A stretch of 64,000 nt of DNA from Hybos culiciformis (GCA_964007475.1 OZ023273.1:76545737-76609736), one strand, 5' to 3'; positions 23,614 to 34,437 are shown, counted from the first letter of the stretch. Translations and numbers: made by a program. The notes: generated by a model not told the origin, from the letters alone.

Positions 23614-23855
23614 TGTTAGAAATAAAACGACCGATCTTGTTGCTGTTAAAATTTAAACTTATTTTCTTTATTTTTTACATTGAGAATATTGAGTTACATT
23701 TTTATTTTTATGATGTAATATCAAAAGAAAGAATTCGGTCAAATTATATTTCAAAATGCATATTAAGCATTTTGCAATATAATGTAATTCTTTCTTTTGT
23801 CAATATTTCATTAACCTAAATATTAAATGTAGAACAATAATTTTTATCCACAACA
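23614..23855 (-). repeat. 5' LTR of the env-bearing element
   Basis: The partner of 7308-7549, same length, same TG...CA ends, followed by the TSD copy TGAGC at 23856-23860. Confidence 0.92.
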
Positions 23856-23898
23856 TGAGCTTTTAATTATATTCAATTAATGTTATGTAACTACTCAC

Positions 23899-24084
23899 CA
23901 AATGCAATTGGATCCTTCGCTGATAAATATTTTTTATTTTTTGTATGCAAAGCTTGAATATGTAAAATTGTTTTTTGAATTATATCAATTTTTGTCCATG
24001 GTGAGCTTGGATCATAGGATGGCAATAATTTAGCTAAATTCTCAAATGATTTATTCAATCGAGCTCGACGTTCTTTTTCCCATT
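23899..24084 (-). CDS. bHLH-domain exon of a transcription-factor gene
   Basis: The minus frame encodes a basic helix-loop-helix: basic part EKERRARLNKSFENLAKLLP, loop with SYDPSSP, and helix 2 IDIIQKTILHIQALH. An AG acceptor lies at 24085-24086 and a strong GTGAGT donor at 23893-23898. The exon begins with two bases of a codon and ends with one, so it must be spliced at both ends. The acceptor's pyrimidine tract is poor. The nearest phase-compatible downstream exon I found is at 5098-5294, across an 18.6-kb intron filled by the retrotransposon. bHLH proteins bind E-box DNA as dimers in the nucleus; the subfamily is not assigned. Confidence 0.65.
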
Positions 24085-24089
24085 CTTTA

Positions 24090-25060
24090 TTTTTTATAAA
24101 TTAAAAATAAATATTGAACAAATTAAATATTAATAATATGTAGGTATACGGTTAGATTGTTTTTTCTTCAACTATGTTCAATGGAAGAACTCTAAGGACT
24201 AAAAGTGTGAAGTGGTAAAGGTACCTAAATAAAATTAAAGTTAAATATGGAAAATGAATTAGGTACCTATATATACCTGTACCTCCCCATACAATTTTTT
24301 TTTGCAGAATTTACTGGACATCGAGTCACAAATCTGATAAAAATTATTGAAGGTAGATAAGTACATTCCTTTGAATTTTCAATAGTCTTGGAGCTGTGAT
24401 TAAATAAGAATTTTTAAAAATCTATGAATGCTTTGTTTTAGCAATGCGATGTTGTATTTGAAACGAAGAATATATATGAATATATATGAATTGAATGTTC
24501 TCAAAACTAATGCAATAGGTAGGTAGACCTATTATTTTGTATCAAAATGAATTTTTCCCTTCACGTAGGTATTCAGGTTAGATACATCATTAACGCTAAC
24601 CCACAAACTAGACCGATCTGTTTCATTTGGGATGCAGAGACAATATAGTTACGTGGAATTGATTGTAGTGAACAAAATTAAAAAATATTAAAATTATTTG
24701 ATACAAAATTTTACTTAGTGGAAGGTAATTAAAGCCGAACAAAATAATAAATTAAGACCGGATCTGGTGAATACATTACACAGCTACTAGGTACCTACGA
24801 AATTATTGTCTAAACTTAAATTTTTTTCTTTTTGAAAAAACTGTCTTGGATTTTCTTATAATTTCTAATTAAATTTTCCCTCGAAAAAAAGTCTTACTCT
24901 GATGGTTTTTTTGTCATCTTCAAATTCAACTTCAACTTCAAAATCTCCTGAACATAATGTAGGTATATAATTTTCACTATCCTTTTCAAATTTTTATCAA
25001 ATCAATTTTTAACAAAAAACATAGTAGATATTTTTGTATTGAATTTTTTACACTTATTTC
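24090..25060. other. Sequence upstream of the bHLH exon, with two weak exon candidates
   Basis: Mostly non-coding. A GC-richer island at about 24560-24660 is open on the minus strand (ETDRSSLWVSVNDVSNL) and also on plus. At about 24899-24950 a minus segment bounded by TTCAG and GTAAGA reads DFEVEVEFEDDKKTIR. Either could be an exon of the bHLH gene, but phases could not be joined convincingly. Confidence 0.25.
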
Positions 25061-25236
25061 ATAGTACGTTCCATAAGTCCTGGTAGCCTCCTCGCAAGAT
25101 TTCCCTTTTCTGCAAAGTCCTAGGAATACCTTCTGCAAAGTCCTATGCACAGGGTATTGCCACCATTTTAATTTTAAAATCATATACCTTAACAAATTTT
25201 ATATGCGCATCGTTAAAAAATTTGACATTTGTTGTT

Positions 25237-25653
25237 AATAACTTTAGAATATAACTTTATTTAATCAAAGACAAAAACTTAATGAATATTTTACATAAAT
25301 TTGGTCAATATTTATAATCGATTTTTATGGTAAGTATTGATTAGTAGTGAAAGTGTTTATGGTAATTAGTGTAAGTATTTTATAATACGTATTTAGAATT
25401 TAGAGAGTAATAAGAAAGTATTTGTGAGCACATATGACATGTGTGCATTTCTTAACGTGCTAGGTGGTCACGTTGATAAAAGAAACAAAATATGTTTAGA
25501 TAAACATATTTTGTTATAAATTAAATTTGAAGAGCAATTTTTATTGCAAACAGATTTGGACAAAAATATTAAAGAATTCCAAAGAATTCAAAATCATACG
25601 CAAGATAAGGGTAAGTATAATAAATAAGTATAGTGTACCAAAAGGGTACAACA
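25237..25653 (-). repeat. 3' LTR of the second gypsy-type element
   Basis: Matches 34678-37209 once the two insertions in that copy are skipped. The last ~20 bases differ from the 5' LTR (after AAGTTATT on minus), so its outer end is altered. Confidence 0.87.
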
Positions 25654-25664
25654 CCTTCCCCCTG
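25654..25664 (-). promoter_or_regulatory. Polypurine tract of the second gypsy-type element
   Basis: CAGGGGGAAGG on the minus strand ends exactly at the 3' LTR start. Confidence 0.75.
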
Positions 25665-26376
25665 AAAAAGAATGTCCTTGGGGACATTCCCTAGGGTTAT
25701 TTAAAAAATGTAATGTTTGGAAAAAGGATTTGAATCAATACGGTTAGTAATACAATGTTTACTTAAAAATATTTTATTTGTTAAAAAAAATTTTTTTTTT
25801 TTTTTTTTTTTATATTTTGTATTTTACAATTTTTTGGTTTTTTTTTTTCGATATTATTATATCAATTTATTATTTAATAGTATATATAATATTTATTTTA
25901 AAAAAAATATAATTCTTATTGAAGTTACTTTTTTTATAAATCCAAGATTATAATAAAAAAAATTAAGTGGTAATTTTCAAGGATAATGATCCTTTTTCTA
26001 AATGAAAATTATAAGAGAGTTTTCTTATGTCTAGAATTTTATAAAAAAAATTTTCTTAATCGTAATTGTACATTTTTCGAATTTGTACTTTTTGTTAATG
26101 TATAAAACATAAGTAATTATTTCGTATTATAATAAAAAAAATTTAATTTGTTTGTAAATTTATAGATTTATTATTTGTAAAGTAATATAATATTTTAATT
26201 AATTAATTAAGTTTTATATAAATGAATCGATTCATTAAAAATAAAAAAAAATATTATGATTAAAAATATATTTAAATACATTAAAAAAAAATTTTAATTT
26301 TTGTGACAAAAAAAAACCATTTATTATTATTATTATTCTACATATTTTTGTAGTCTGTTTTTGTGAACAATTTGTT
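25665..26376 (-). other. 3' UTR of the second gypsy-type element
   Basis: About 700 AT-rich bases between the integrase end and the PPT. No env-like frame, signal peptide or membrane span is seen. Confidence 0.65.
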
Positions 26377-29300
26377 CTATATTTTTGTCGTTTTTATCGT
26401 GCAATTTGGATCCTTAATATTCGTAATTTCAAAAGGTCCTTTAAACCTTGAATCTAATTTATGAGAACTATCTGTTATATCCAATAAGACTTTATCATTT
26501 ATTTTTAGTGGTATTGGGTTTATTTTCTGATCATGCAACTGCTTTGAATTTATTTTTGATTTTTCTACCAGTTTTTGGGCTCTATCTTGTGAAACTTGTA
26601 ACCTATACTTTATTTCTTTCTGATATGAATCTAAATTGTATAACGGATCTATTTTATTTGAGTTAAGTATATCTAAAGTTGGGGGGCTTTTAGCGAAGAT
26701 TAATTCAAAAGGGCAGTAATTGTGAATGGAAGATGGGGTAGTATTGAAGCAGTATGTAAAAAATTTAATATATTCATCCCAATCCGTTTTGTTCGTATTT
26801 ATGAACGATCTCAAGTATTCGTTTAAAGTTTTGTGACTTCTTTCGATTGTTCCCAGAGTTTGGTGGTGATACGCGGTGGACATTTTATGTTCTATATTAA
26901 GTAGGGATAATAGTTCCTTCATGAATTCATTTTTGTATTCAGTTCCCAAGTCTGTTCTGATTTCTTTCATTGGACCGTATATAAGGATAAAATTTTCGAA
27001 AATGGCCTGTGCTACCGTTCGAGTACTTTTATTAGGTATCGGTATTGATACAAGATATTTAGTCAAGTCGCAGATAATTGTTACTGCGTATTCATTGTTG
27101 TGTAAAGATTTTGGTAGAGGACCTATTGTGTCGATAATGACAATGTCGAAAGCTTTCTGTGGAGTTGGTGTTATTGTCATTTCTTCTTTATGTTTAGGTC
27201 TAACTTTATTTAATTGGCATTTCTTGCAATGCTTAATATATTTAGAAACATCATTTGTCATGTGTTTCCAGTGAAATTTCTGTCTTATTTTATTTAAAGT
27301 TCGAGAGGTACCAGTATGTCCTCCTATAATAGGGTCATCATGATATTTTTTTAATATTTCAATTTTTTCATCTTTACTTAAAATTTTTTTCAATTTTGGC
27401 GTTAACGCAATTGTTACATTTTTTAATATTCTGTCCGCAGTGTTTTTAAAATCATTAATCGATACTAAATCGAAAATGTTATCATTCATTGATAATTGTA
27501 AATTATTTATTTTAAAATTATTGGCCTCTTTTTCTAGCCTTAACATGAGCTGATCTAAATCGAGCTTGCTATTAACAATGTATTTAGGTGCACAAAATGT
27601 AAATATATTATTTTTATATGTAAAACATGGTTTAGACTCATCTAAACTCACTATAATGCGGATTAATTTTCTAACTTCTTTTCTGTTAGTACATTCAAAA
27701 CATTTAGGTATTTCAATATTTAAAGGGATTTTTAAGTCATTGTTTGGGTTTGTATTTTTGTCTTTTTCTGTTTCAGATGGTGTTGTTACTTTGTGGATGT
27801 GGAAATTTTGAATTGATTTGATTTCATCAAAATCTATTTGTGATAGAGCATCAGCTCCATTGTTATCTTTTCCTTTTATGTATTCCACGGTAAAATCGAA
27901 TTCTTCAAGATCTAGTCGCATTCGTGTTAGTTTTGGAGATGGGGTTTTTCATAGAAAAAAGGTAAGAAAGGGGTCTATGGTCTGTCTTAACTAAAAATTT
28001 TTTCCTATGTACATATGGTTTAAAAAAATTAATTGCCCAATGAATTGCAGTAAGTTCCTGCTCAATGACCGATTTGTTTTGTTCACCTTTAGTGAAAGTT
28101 CGGGAGGCAAATGCGATGGGTAATTGAAGATTATTTACCTCTTGACTTAATATCGCACCACAGGAAATTTTACTAGCATCAGTTGAAATGCAAAAAGATT
28201 TTTCAAAATCGGGGTATTGTAAAATTGGAGGTTTAAGTAAAGTATTTTGTAAATACTGAAAAGATTTTTCACATAAGTCTGACCATACAAATTGAACATT
28301 TTTCATCGTTAAGCGAGTTAAATGATAAGAATATTCAGCGAATTTTGGAATGAAGCGCCTATAATAGTTAACAAAGGCTACAAATCGTCTGGCTGAATCA
28401 GCGTCATGTGGTCTTGGATAGTTAAAAATGTTGTCAAATTTAGTGTCGTCAGGTAAGATTCCTTTATCAGTACATTTGTGTCCGAGGAAAGTTACGTCGT
28501 GTTGAAAGAATCGACATTTGTCTGGGTGTAGTTTAAGGTTTACATTTCGACATATTTGGAAAACTTCTTCTAAGTTAGATAACATATGCTTCTCTGAGCA
28601 TCCTATTATAATAAGATCATCCATGTAAAGTAAAGCTTTGGACGGCGTTAAGCCTGAGAAAGCCATGGACATCATTCGTTGGAAAGAATTGGGGGCTATT
28701 TTAAGACCAAAAGGTAGTCGTTTGAAACGAAAAGAACCATGTTCGGTTGAAAATGAAGTAATATCTCGAGAATTGGGGTCTAGTTCTACTTGTAGAAATC
28801 CTTGAGTGAGGTCTAAGCTCGAAAATTATTTTGCTCTGCCTAATTGATCTAGAATGTCATCAATTCTGGACAATGGATATTTATCGGCTATCAACTTTTT
28901 GTTGACTTGCCGGAAGTCTATCACAAGTCTCCAGCGCTTTTCTTTGCTGCCTGGTAGTGATTTTTTTGGTACTAATAGCACTGGGCTATTATATTCTGAA
29001 GCTGAAGGTTCTAGGAGATCATGTTCAAGGAGTTTATTTACTTCTTTACTAATGATTTCTTTATGAAAATGGGGGACGCGATAATTTTTTATATAGACTG
29101 GGGTCTCATCTTTAAGTCGAAGTTTTTGTTGGTAAAAATTGTTGAATGAGATTTTTTCGGTTTCAGGGGCAAAAATGTCAATGTAATTGCTACATAGTTT
29201 ATGTAATTTGTCTTTAACAAATAATGGGAGGTTTTTTGATAATTTATTAAGAACGTCTGGTGTTTTTATATTTTCTGAAGTTTGTGGGTTATATATTTCA

Positions 29301-30025
29301 TAATCAGATAGTTTTTCTGTTTTTATAATGGGGTTGGTAAGGTAAATATTTACCTCGTTTGTGTTTAGGAAGTTTATGTAAGGTGAATTTCTTGAAACTA
29401 TTGTGTTTTGTAAGAATACTCCAGGGGCTATTTCTTGATTGGGTATAAATAAGTCGGTTTCGTTATGTTTTAAATTTGAAAAGATAATTTTGCGGAGAAT
29501 TTCTGATCTTGCAGGTAATGCTATGAGGTTTGGGATTGGATAATCAATTAATTCAAAGGCTAGGTCTTCATGATAATCATCAGGACGTAGTATAAATCTA
29601 TCTATATTTTTGTTGTAGTCTATCAGACAATTATATTTTTTTAAGAAATCACTTCCTAATATACCGTCAGCTGGGATTGGAAAATCTTTGTCTACTACCT
29701 CGAATTGATGTGCAATAAGGATGTGGTAATCGTCACCTTTGCAGATGAAATCAGTTTTAACCCTTCCTAAGGTATTTATGGTTTCCGTACCTATGCCGTT
29801 AATTTTGGAAATTATGGTTGTATTAATATTTACTTTATTTTTAAGTTTATCCTGTTTTATGATAGAAATATCGGCTCCTGTATCAACTAAGTAAGTTTTA
29901 AAACCGTCTGTGATATCTGTTTGTAATTTAATATATTTAGTTAAATTTAAATGAAAAATATGATTTGGATTTATTGGTGTTCTTGGTCCCTCATTAGTTG
30001 TTCCTGGGGACCGTCGTCGTTTCCC
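26377..30025 (-). pseudogene. pol: gypsy-type pol of the second element, nearly intact
   Basis: From the slippery site (30019-30025) the -1 frame is open without any ATG to an in-frame TAA at 28826-28828. It continues in the same frame to 27905, then shifts by one base and runs on as 27921-26377. Domains: protease with YLVDTGADISII (about 29880), RT with RWRLVIDFRQ, LPFGLK and LLYMDDLIII, RNase H with ISTDAS, integrase with HHCC finger (HCKKCQLNK), catalytic region (VIIDTIGP, TDLGTEYKNEF, GTIERSHK) and a GPF domain. The RT stop replaces the residue before FSSLDL. With such similar LTRs, the stop and shift are either very recent, inherited from a defective template, or assembly errors. Confidence 0.85.
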
Positions 30026-31499
30026 TGATCGTTATTATTCGCGTTTATCTTCCTAATGTTTCTATTAAAATAATTTCGTTGTTGTTGGTTATTAATGTTG
30101 TTGTTAGGATTTCGATTATTATTATTGTTGTAATTTCGATTATTATTATTATTGTTATTAGGGTAACGGTTGTTATTGTAATTATTGTTGTTATTGTAGT
30201 TATTGGGGTTGTTGTTATTTCTAACAAAATTGTTATTTCTATTGTTAAAATTTCTATTGTCGTTGAAATTATTATTGTTATTTCTGTTATTGTAATTGTT
30301 TCTGTTATTATAATTGTTAAATTGTCTGTTCTGTCTGGGATTATTGTTATTGTTATTACGTGAGACAAACATTATCGACTTTTCAGTCGAACTTTTCGTA
30401 CTGGAACTTATGAATTTTTCAGTAGCGGCGTTTAGAGTTTGGAATGAACCGCATTTCATTGTGTATTTAATTTTGTCACACGTTGTATTTTCGGTATTGG
30501 GGTTATTGCTGTTCTTAATGCTAGATCCGTAGCATTTTCTGAAGGGATACCCTCAGTTATATACGCGTTTTCGAGTTGTTTTGTTAAAGTTTCTATTTCA
30601 TTCGCGAATATGTTCGCTGCTTTAGAATTCTGCTTTGTGTTTAAAAGTTTTGCTGACAAAACTTTTGACGAGTCCGTCTTTACCTTTGCTCTAAGGGTCG
30701 TTATAATATTTTCGACTGCATCTTCGTTTGTAATTAAATTACGCGCTGTTCCCTCAAGCTTAGTTTTGATTACTGCTATGAGTCTGTTTAAATGTGCACC
30801 TGTGTCCAGATTTGCTAATTCAATTCCGTCGATGAAAGCTCTTAAATTTTCTTGCTTTCCATCGAATTTCGGAATAACTTTGGCCGCTAGGGCACTGAAT
30901 TCAGGACCTTCAAGTGGCATTGTGAGGTTATTTTCAGGTGGGGTATTATTACGCTTTGTTTGTTCAGAATCGAAATCTGAGTTTTGATCGCTATTGTCTT
31001 CAGTACAACCGTTTTCTGTTTTTACTATAATTTCGTTGTCTGTAAGATCAATAACTATATTATTTTTGTTTGTCCCTAAATTTGAATTTGAATTTGAAGA
31101 TTCACTAATTTGAGGTGGAGGAGTCGGTATTGGGGTTATTGACTGTTCGTCTTCACTGTCTGTTAGACTTTCGTCCACTTTGTCTATGTCTATTATAAGT
31201 ATAGATTGAAACGATTTTAAAGTTCTATTGAATGGTAATTTTAGGAGGCGGAAGGCTTTTAATATTCTTTTATTTAATTTTTCGTAAAACGTTATTGTTT
31301 CTATTTTATTCGGAAATTCTATGTCGTATTTTTTTAGAATGGGTACTATACTATTATATTCCCGAATTAACGTTTCTAAGTGATATCTACGCGTTATTAT
31401 TGACGTGGGTGGGTTTTTAATATTAACGCACTTTAAACTTCGATCAAATGCTTCCTTGTGTGGTTTTATAAGATTTTTATACGTTAAGGGGAATGACAT
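29971..31499 (-). pseudogene. gag: gag of the second gypsy-type element, one frame break
   Basis: The first frame (31499-30456) gives a Lys-rich N-terminus, a Ser/Asp/Pro-rich linker, and a capsid-like helical half (about residues 195-340, with KLEGTARNLI). The second (30459-29971) gives a strikingly Asn/Arg-rich nucleocapsid region (NNRNN repeats) without any CCHC knuckle, as in gypsy-group Gag proteins that bind RNA by basic repeats. The junction near 30456-30540 requires a one-base shift. The 3' end overlaps pol at a slippery sequence. Confidence 0.8.
30019..30025 (-). promoter_or_regulatory. Predicted -1 frameshift slippery site, G GGA AAC
   Basis: Zero-frame codons CAG GGA AAC form the canonical heptamer. 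The pol frame is closed just upstream (TAA about 9 bases before) and open downstream to 28829; gag stops at 29971. Shifting here is the only in-register way from gag to pol without an ATG. Confidence 0.75.
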
Positions 31500-32525
31500 T
31501 TGATTTATAAGCTTTAAAGGTGAGTAAGGTCATTTCAAATTAGAGTAGGTCCGAGAAAAATTTAAAATTTCGAATAAATTATAATGCAATATGAAAATAT
31601 GTAATAAAAATTTTCCTTAAGAAATTATTACTTTTATTTATTTTTTTTTTTTTTTTAATAGGCACTTAATATTTTTAATTTTAAAAGGCACTTAATATTT
31701 CTAATTTTATGAAATATTAAGTGATTATTGTCTGTGATATATATATCAATAAATGTTGCACGTTTATCAGATATTTAATATAAGTTTTCTTCGTGTTATA
31801 TTTTTATTGCACGCTTATAGCGTATTCACTGATACTTATCCTTATATGTGAGGAAAAAAAAAAGTTCAGTTTTATATAGGTCAATGATATTTTTCGTATA
31901 GTAATGCACAAAAAATATTTTTGTGTGCATACAAAATTATATTCTCTTTTTTTTTTTTTGTAAATTTTCTTATTGCAATTTATATGCATGCAAAATTATA
32001 TTCTCTCTCTATTTTTTTTTTTGTAAATTTTCTTAAAGCACTTTATATGCATATAAAATTGTATGCTTTATCTTTGTATATATATATTTTTTGTTTTTCA
32101 GATATATATGAAATAAATGTTCTTTTTTTATTTTTCGTAGGTATGTTGTATGAGGTAAGTATAAAAATATGCTTTTTTTTTCTTTTTCTTCTTTTTCTTT
32201 AGGTAAGTATAAAAAAAACTTTAAATATTTTTAATTGAGATCACTATTGATCATTTTATTTATTTTAGTTTAGGTTTTACAATTTGTATAGAATAAAATA
32301 GTAATTATTTATTGTTTTCCTTTCTTTTTAATTAAGAGAATCTGTTAAATTTATAATAATTTTTTTTTTATTTATTATTATTCGCTCTTTTTCAATTAAC
32401 AATATTTTTAAATATAATTATCATAATATTTGTTTCATTTATAATTTTTCGCTCTTTTTGAATATTTTATTATTTAATTAATAATCAAGTTACGATATTT
32501 CGTGTTTATTTAAAATTTGTTCAAA
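31500..32525 (-). other. Leader segment between small ORF 3 and gag
   Basis: AT-rich, non-coding. It contains two tandem copies of GCATGCAAAATTATATTCTC-like sequence near 31925-32060 and several TATATA runs. Confidence 0.5.
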
Positions 32526-32849
32526 TTAGTTTTCAGATCGTTCTCTATTTAATGTTCTTTCTATAAATTTTGAAACGATTATGGCTCTATTTAGAGAGCT
32601 ATTATCTAAATCGGGGAATTCATTTTGAATTTGTCTACTCAACTGGGTCATATATAATAGAGTTACGAATCTTTCTAAACTGAGGCGCGTTACTAATGGG
32701 TTTAATGGTCGATCTTCTTCGATCATAATTGATAGTAATTCTTCGAACAGAAGTCTTATACGTTGCGCGTAATCTTCTACCGTACCGGTTTGAAATGTAC
32801 AAGCTAATTCTAGTCCTACTCTATGTCTAGTACGCGGATAAGAATTCAT
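32526..32849 (-). CDS. Leader small ORF 3: Gag-capsid-like 107-aa protein
   Basis: An intact frame with ATG at 32849 and a stop in frame 18 bases upstream. The product is helical (TVEDYAQRIRLLFEELL, RFVTLLYMTQLSRQIQNEF). Its pattern of turns and hydrophobic positions resembles the capsid C-terminal half of Ty3/gypsy Gag, for instance QESVRQFGQRIKFKLKEC in the other LTR element. It lies upstream of, and separate from, the element's own gag. It may be a stand-alone capsid-like protein that modulates particle assembly, or a duplicated gag piece. The frame and composition are seen; the capsid relationship is an inference by eye. Confidence 0.55.
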   Translation of the reverse strand: MNSYPRTRHRVGLELACTFQTGTVEDYAQRIRLLFEELLSIMIEEDRPLNPLVTRLSLERFVTLLYMTQLSRQIQNEFPDLDNSSLNRAIIVSKFIERTLNRERSEN

Positions 32850-33418
32850 ATCGTAAATTATTGTAACTTAATTAAAAAAAATTTATTCTTACTTAATAAA
32901 AAAAATAAATATGTGTTGATTGATGTTGATGTTGATGATGTTGTTGATGGTGTTTTTGTTCGATGCCTCTTGATTGTTTGATGCCTCTTGTTTATTACCC
33001 TTTGTCTTTACTTTGTACTGCTTGTCTTTTTTTTTTTGTGTGTTTGTTGATACAATAAAAATTTTTATTATTGTTATTTTACTATGTTCTTCAATATTTA
33101 TTTTAGAATAATTTTTAATTATTTATTTATTTTTTTTTTAATAATTTTATATTTATCAATGGTTGATAATAATGATAATCAACCTTTTCTATTATTTTTA
33201 CTTGTTTATTGTTTTTGTAATTGTTTTTCTTAATTATTTAATATATCATAATTGTTGATATTTATTTATTAAAATTTATTTATTGTTACTTATCATAATA
33301 GTTTTTCTTTTAAAAATTTTTTTTTTTTGTTATTTAGTTCTAGGTATATTTGAAATTGTTTTTTTTTTTTATTTTTTTTTTTTTATCTTTTTATCTCGTT
33401 TTATATTTTTATTTAATT

Positions 33419-33646
33419 TTAAGCCAAATCGACCATACTTTGACCTCTGTTAAAGTATTTTTTTTTGGTGGCGCTGTGCCAAATCTTATAGAGTTTGTAG
33501 ACGGCTGCCATAACGATAATTGTTGTTATTACACAAACTAAGATTACTATGTCGGTATCGACCTTCGCGGGTTGAATTATGTCGACTTTATTTACTACCG
33601 TTCCAGTATTGGAAGGAGTTTCGACTTTAGACTGGGTTTTACCCAT
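33419..33646 (-). CDS. Leader small ORF 2: predicted myristoylated single-span 75-aa protein
   Basis: An intact frame starting MGKTQSKVE, which fits an N-myristoylation signal (Gly2, Ser6, Lys7). A polar linker leads to one membrane span at about residues 33-50 (IVILVCVITTIIVMAAVY). A basic juxtamembrane segment (KLYKIWHSATKKKYFNR) and a short polar end follow. The local base composition is visibly less AT-biased than its flanks, supporting selection as a coding region. It sits between the PBS and gag in the retrotransposon leader. A membrane-targeting or budding accessory role is possible but unproven. Confidence 0.6.
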   Translation of the reverse strand: MGKTQSKVETPSNTGTVVNKVDIIQPAKVDTDIVILVCVITTIIVMAAVYKLYKIWHSATKKKYFNRGQSMVDLA

Positions 33647-33922
33647 AATAACTTTGTGATTTTTATATAATAAAATTGTTTTTATATCTTTAAATTTATA
33701 AAATGGTCTTTTTCATCACTTGTTTGTGATATATATTTTATTTTTTGTTTTATTTTTGGAGAGAGTTTGTTTTTTTTTTTATATATATTTTTTCCGTGGG
33801 TGCAATGACTGCACTTTTCTTTTCTTTTTTTTCTCGGTGTGATTTTATGTGTACCACATAAAATTCAATATTTTATATTTATTGTCTTTTTAATTCATTT
33901 ATATTTTATTTATATTTTATTT

Positions 33923-34225
33923 TTACTTAAGTTTTCTTAAATTTTCGATCTGTTCCGACAGATCTTTTCTATATGCTGGTGAGACACCGGGTATTTCCCG
34001 TAGCCTGAAGAGATTGGCGATTTGTTTACTAATTTTTTTCTTTTTACCCGCTCCTTTCTTTTTCTCGATTATTTTAATCGGCGAGGGTAAGGAGGTTGTA
34101 CGACTCCTGTACTGGTCGAGAGTAATTATTTTCTTTTCGACTACAAAAACGGGTTTAGGTCCGGCTTGCGGATTATTTTCTATATTTATTATTACCCGAG
34201 GGTCTAATTTTTTATCTTTATTCAT
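33923..34225 (-). CDS. Leader small ORF 1: basic 100-aa protein
   Basis: An intact frame, first of three small ORFs after the PBS. It is Lys-rich with a nuclear-localisation-like cluster EKKKGAGKKKKISK at residues ~58-71, a Pro-rich middle (SLPSPIK) and a helical, charged C-terminus (YRKDLSEQIENLRKLK). No zinc or enzyme motif. Nucleic-acid binding is plausible from charge only. The three ORFs are separated by 277-569 bases, too far for simple reinitiation without help. Confidence 0.55.
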   Translation of the reverse strand: MNKDKKLDPRVIINIENNPQAGPKPVFVVEKKIITLDQYRSRTTSLPSPIKIIEKKKGAGKKKKISKQIANLFRLREIPGVSPAYRKDLSEQIENLRKLK

Positions 34226-34437
34226 CTGTCTTAGATGAGTATTTCAACGGAAGAAAAAATAATGTTTTTTTTTTTTTGTTTATATGTTTTTATTTTGTTA
34301 TTATTTTATTACGTAGGTAAAAAAAAATTGCAACATAATTTATATGAATTTTATTTTATTTCAAGAAATTGTTTTTAAGGTTTTTAATAAATTTTTTTTT
34401 CTTTTTATTCTTTTTATAATTGTTTTTAACCTAGAGA

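Larger units (their letters stand above)
7303..23860 (-). mobile_element. Env-bearing Ty3/gypsy LTR retrotransposon (errantivirus-like), with nested insertions
   Basis: All structural marks of a complete insertion are visible: TSD TGAGC at 7303-7307 and 23856-23860; 242-bp LTRs (7308-7549 and 23614-23855) beginning TGTTAG and ending CAACA on the plus strand; a primer-binding site inside the right LTR; and a polypurine tract inside the left LTR. On the minus strand the order is LTR, leader, gag, pol (protease, RT, RNase H, integrase), env, LTR. I count four differences between the LTRs, so the insertion is fairly recent. Every coding region is broken. It sits in the proposed bHLH intron and has itself received a hAT element in env (12694-15300) and a Helitron-like element in its 3' UTR (about 7927-12446), which inflate it to 16.5 kb. 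Confidence 0.9.

Noticed and set aside
24986..25195. 69-aa minus ORF beside the left LTR
   Set aside because: It overlaps the Harbinger end repeat (CTTCTGCAAAG duplications) and has no recognisable domain.
25717..25953. Phe-rich 78-aa plus ORF
   Set aside because: It is the translation of T runs in the 3' UTR of the LTR element.
29998..30368. Ile/Val-rich ORFs on the plus strand and in a second minus frame
   Set aside because: These are shadows of the Asn/Arg-rich AAT/AAC codon repeats of gag.
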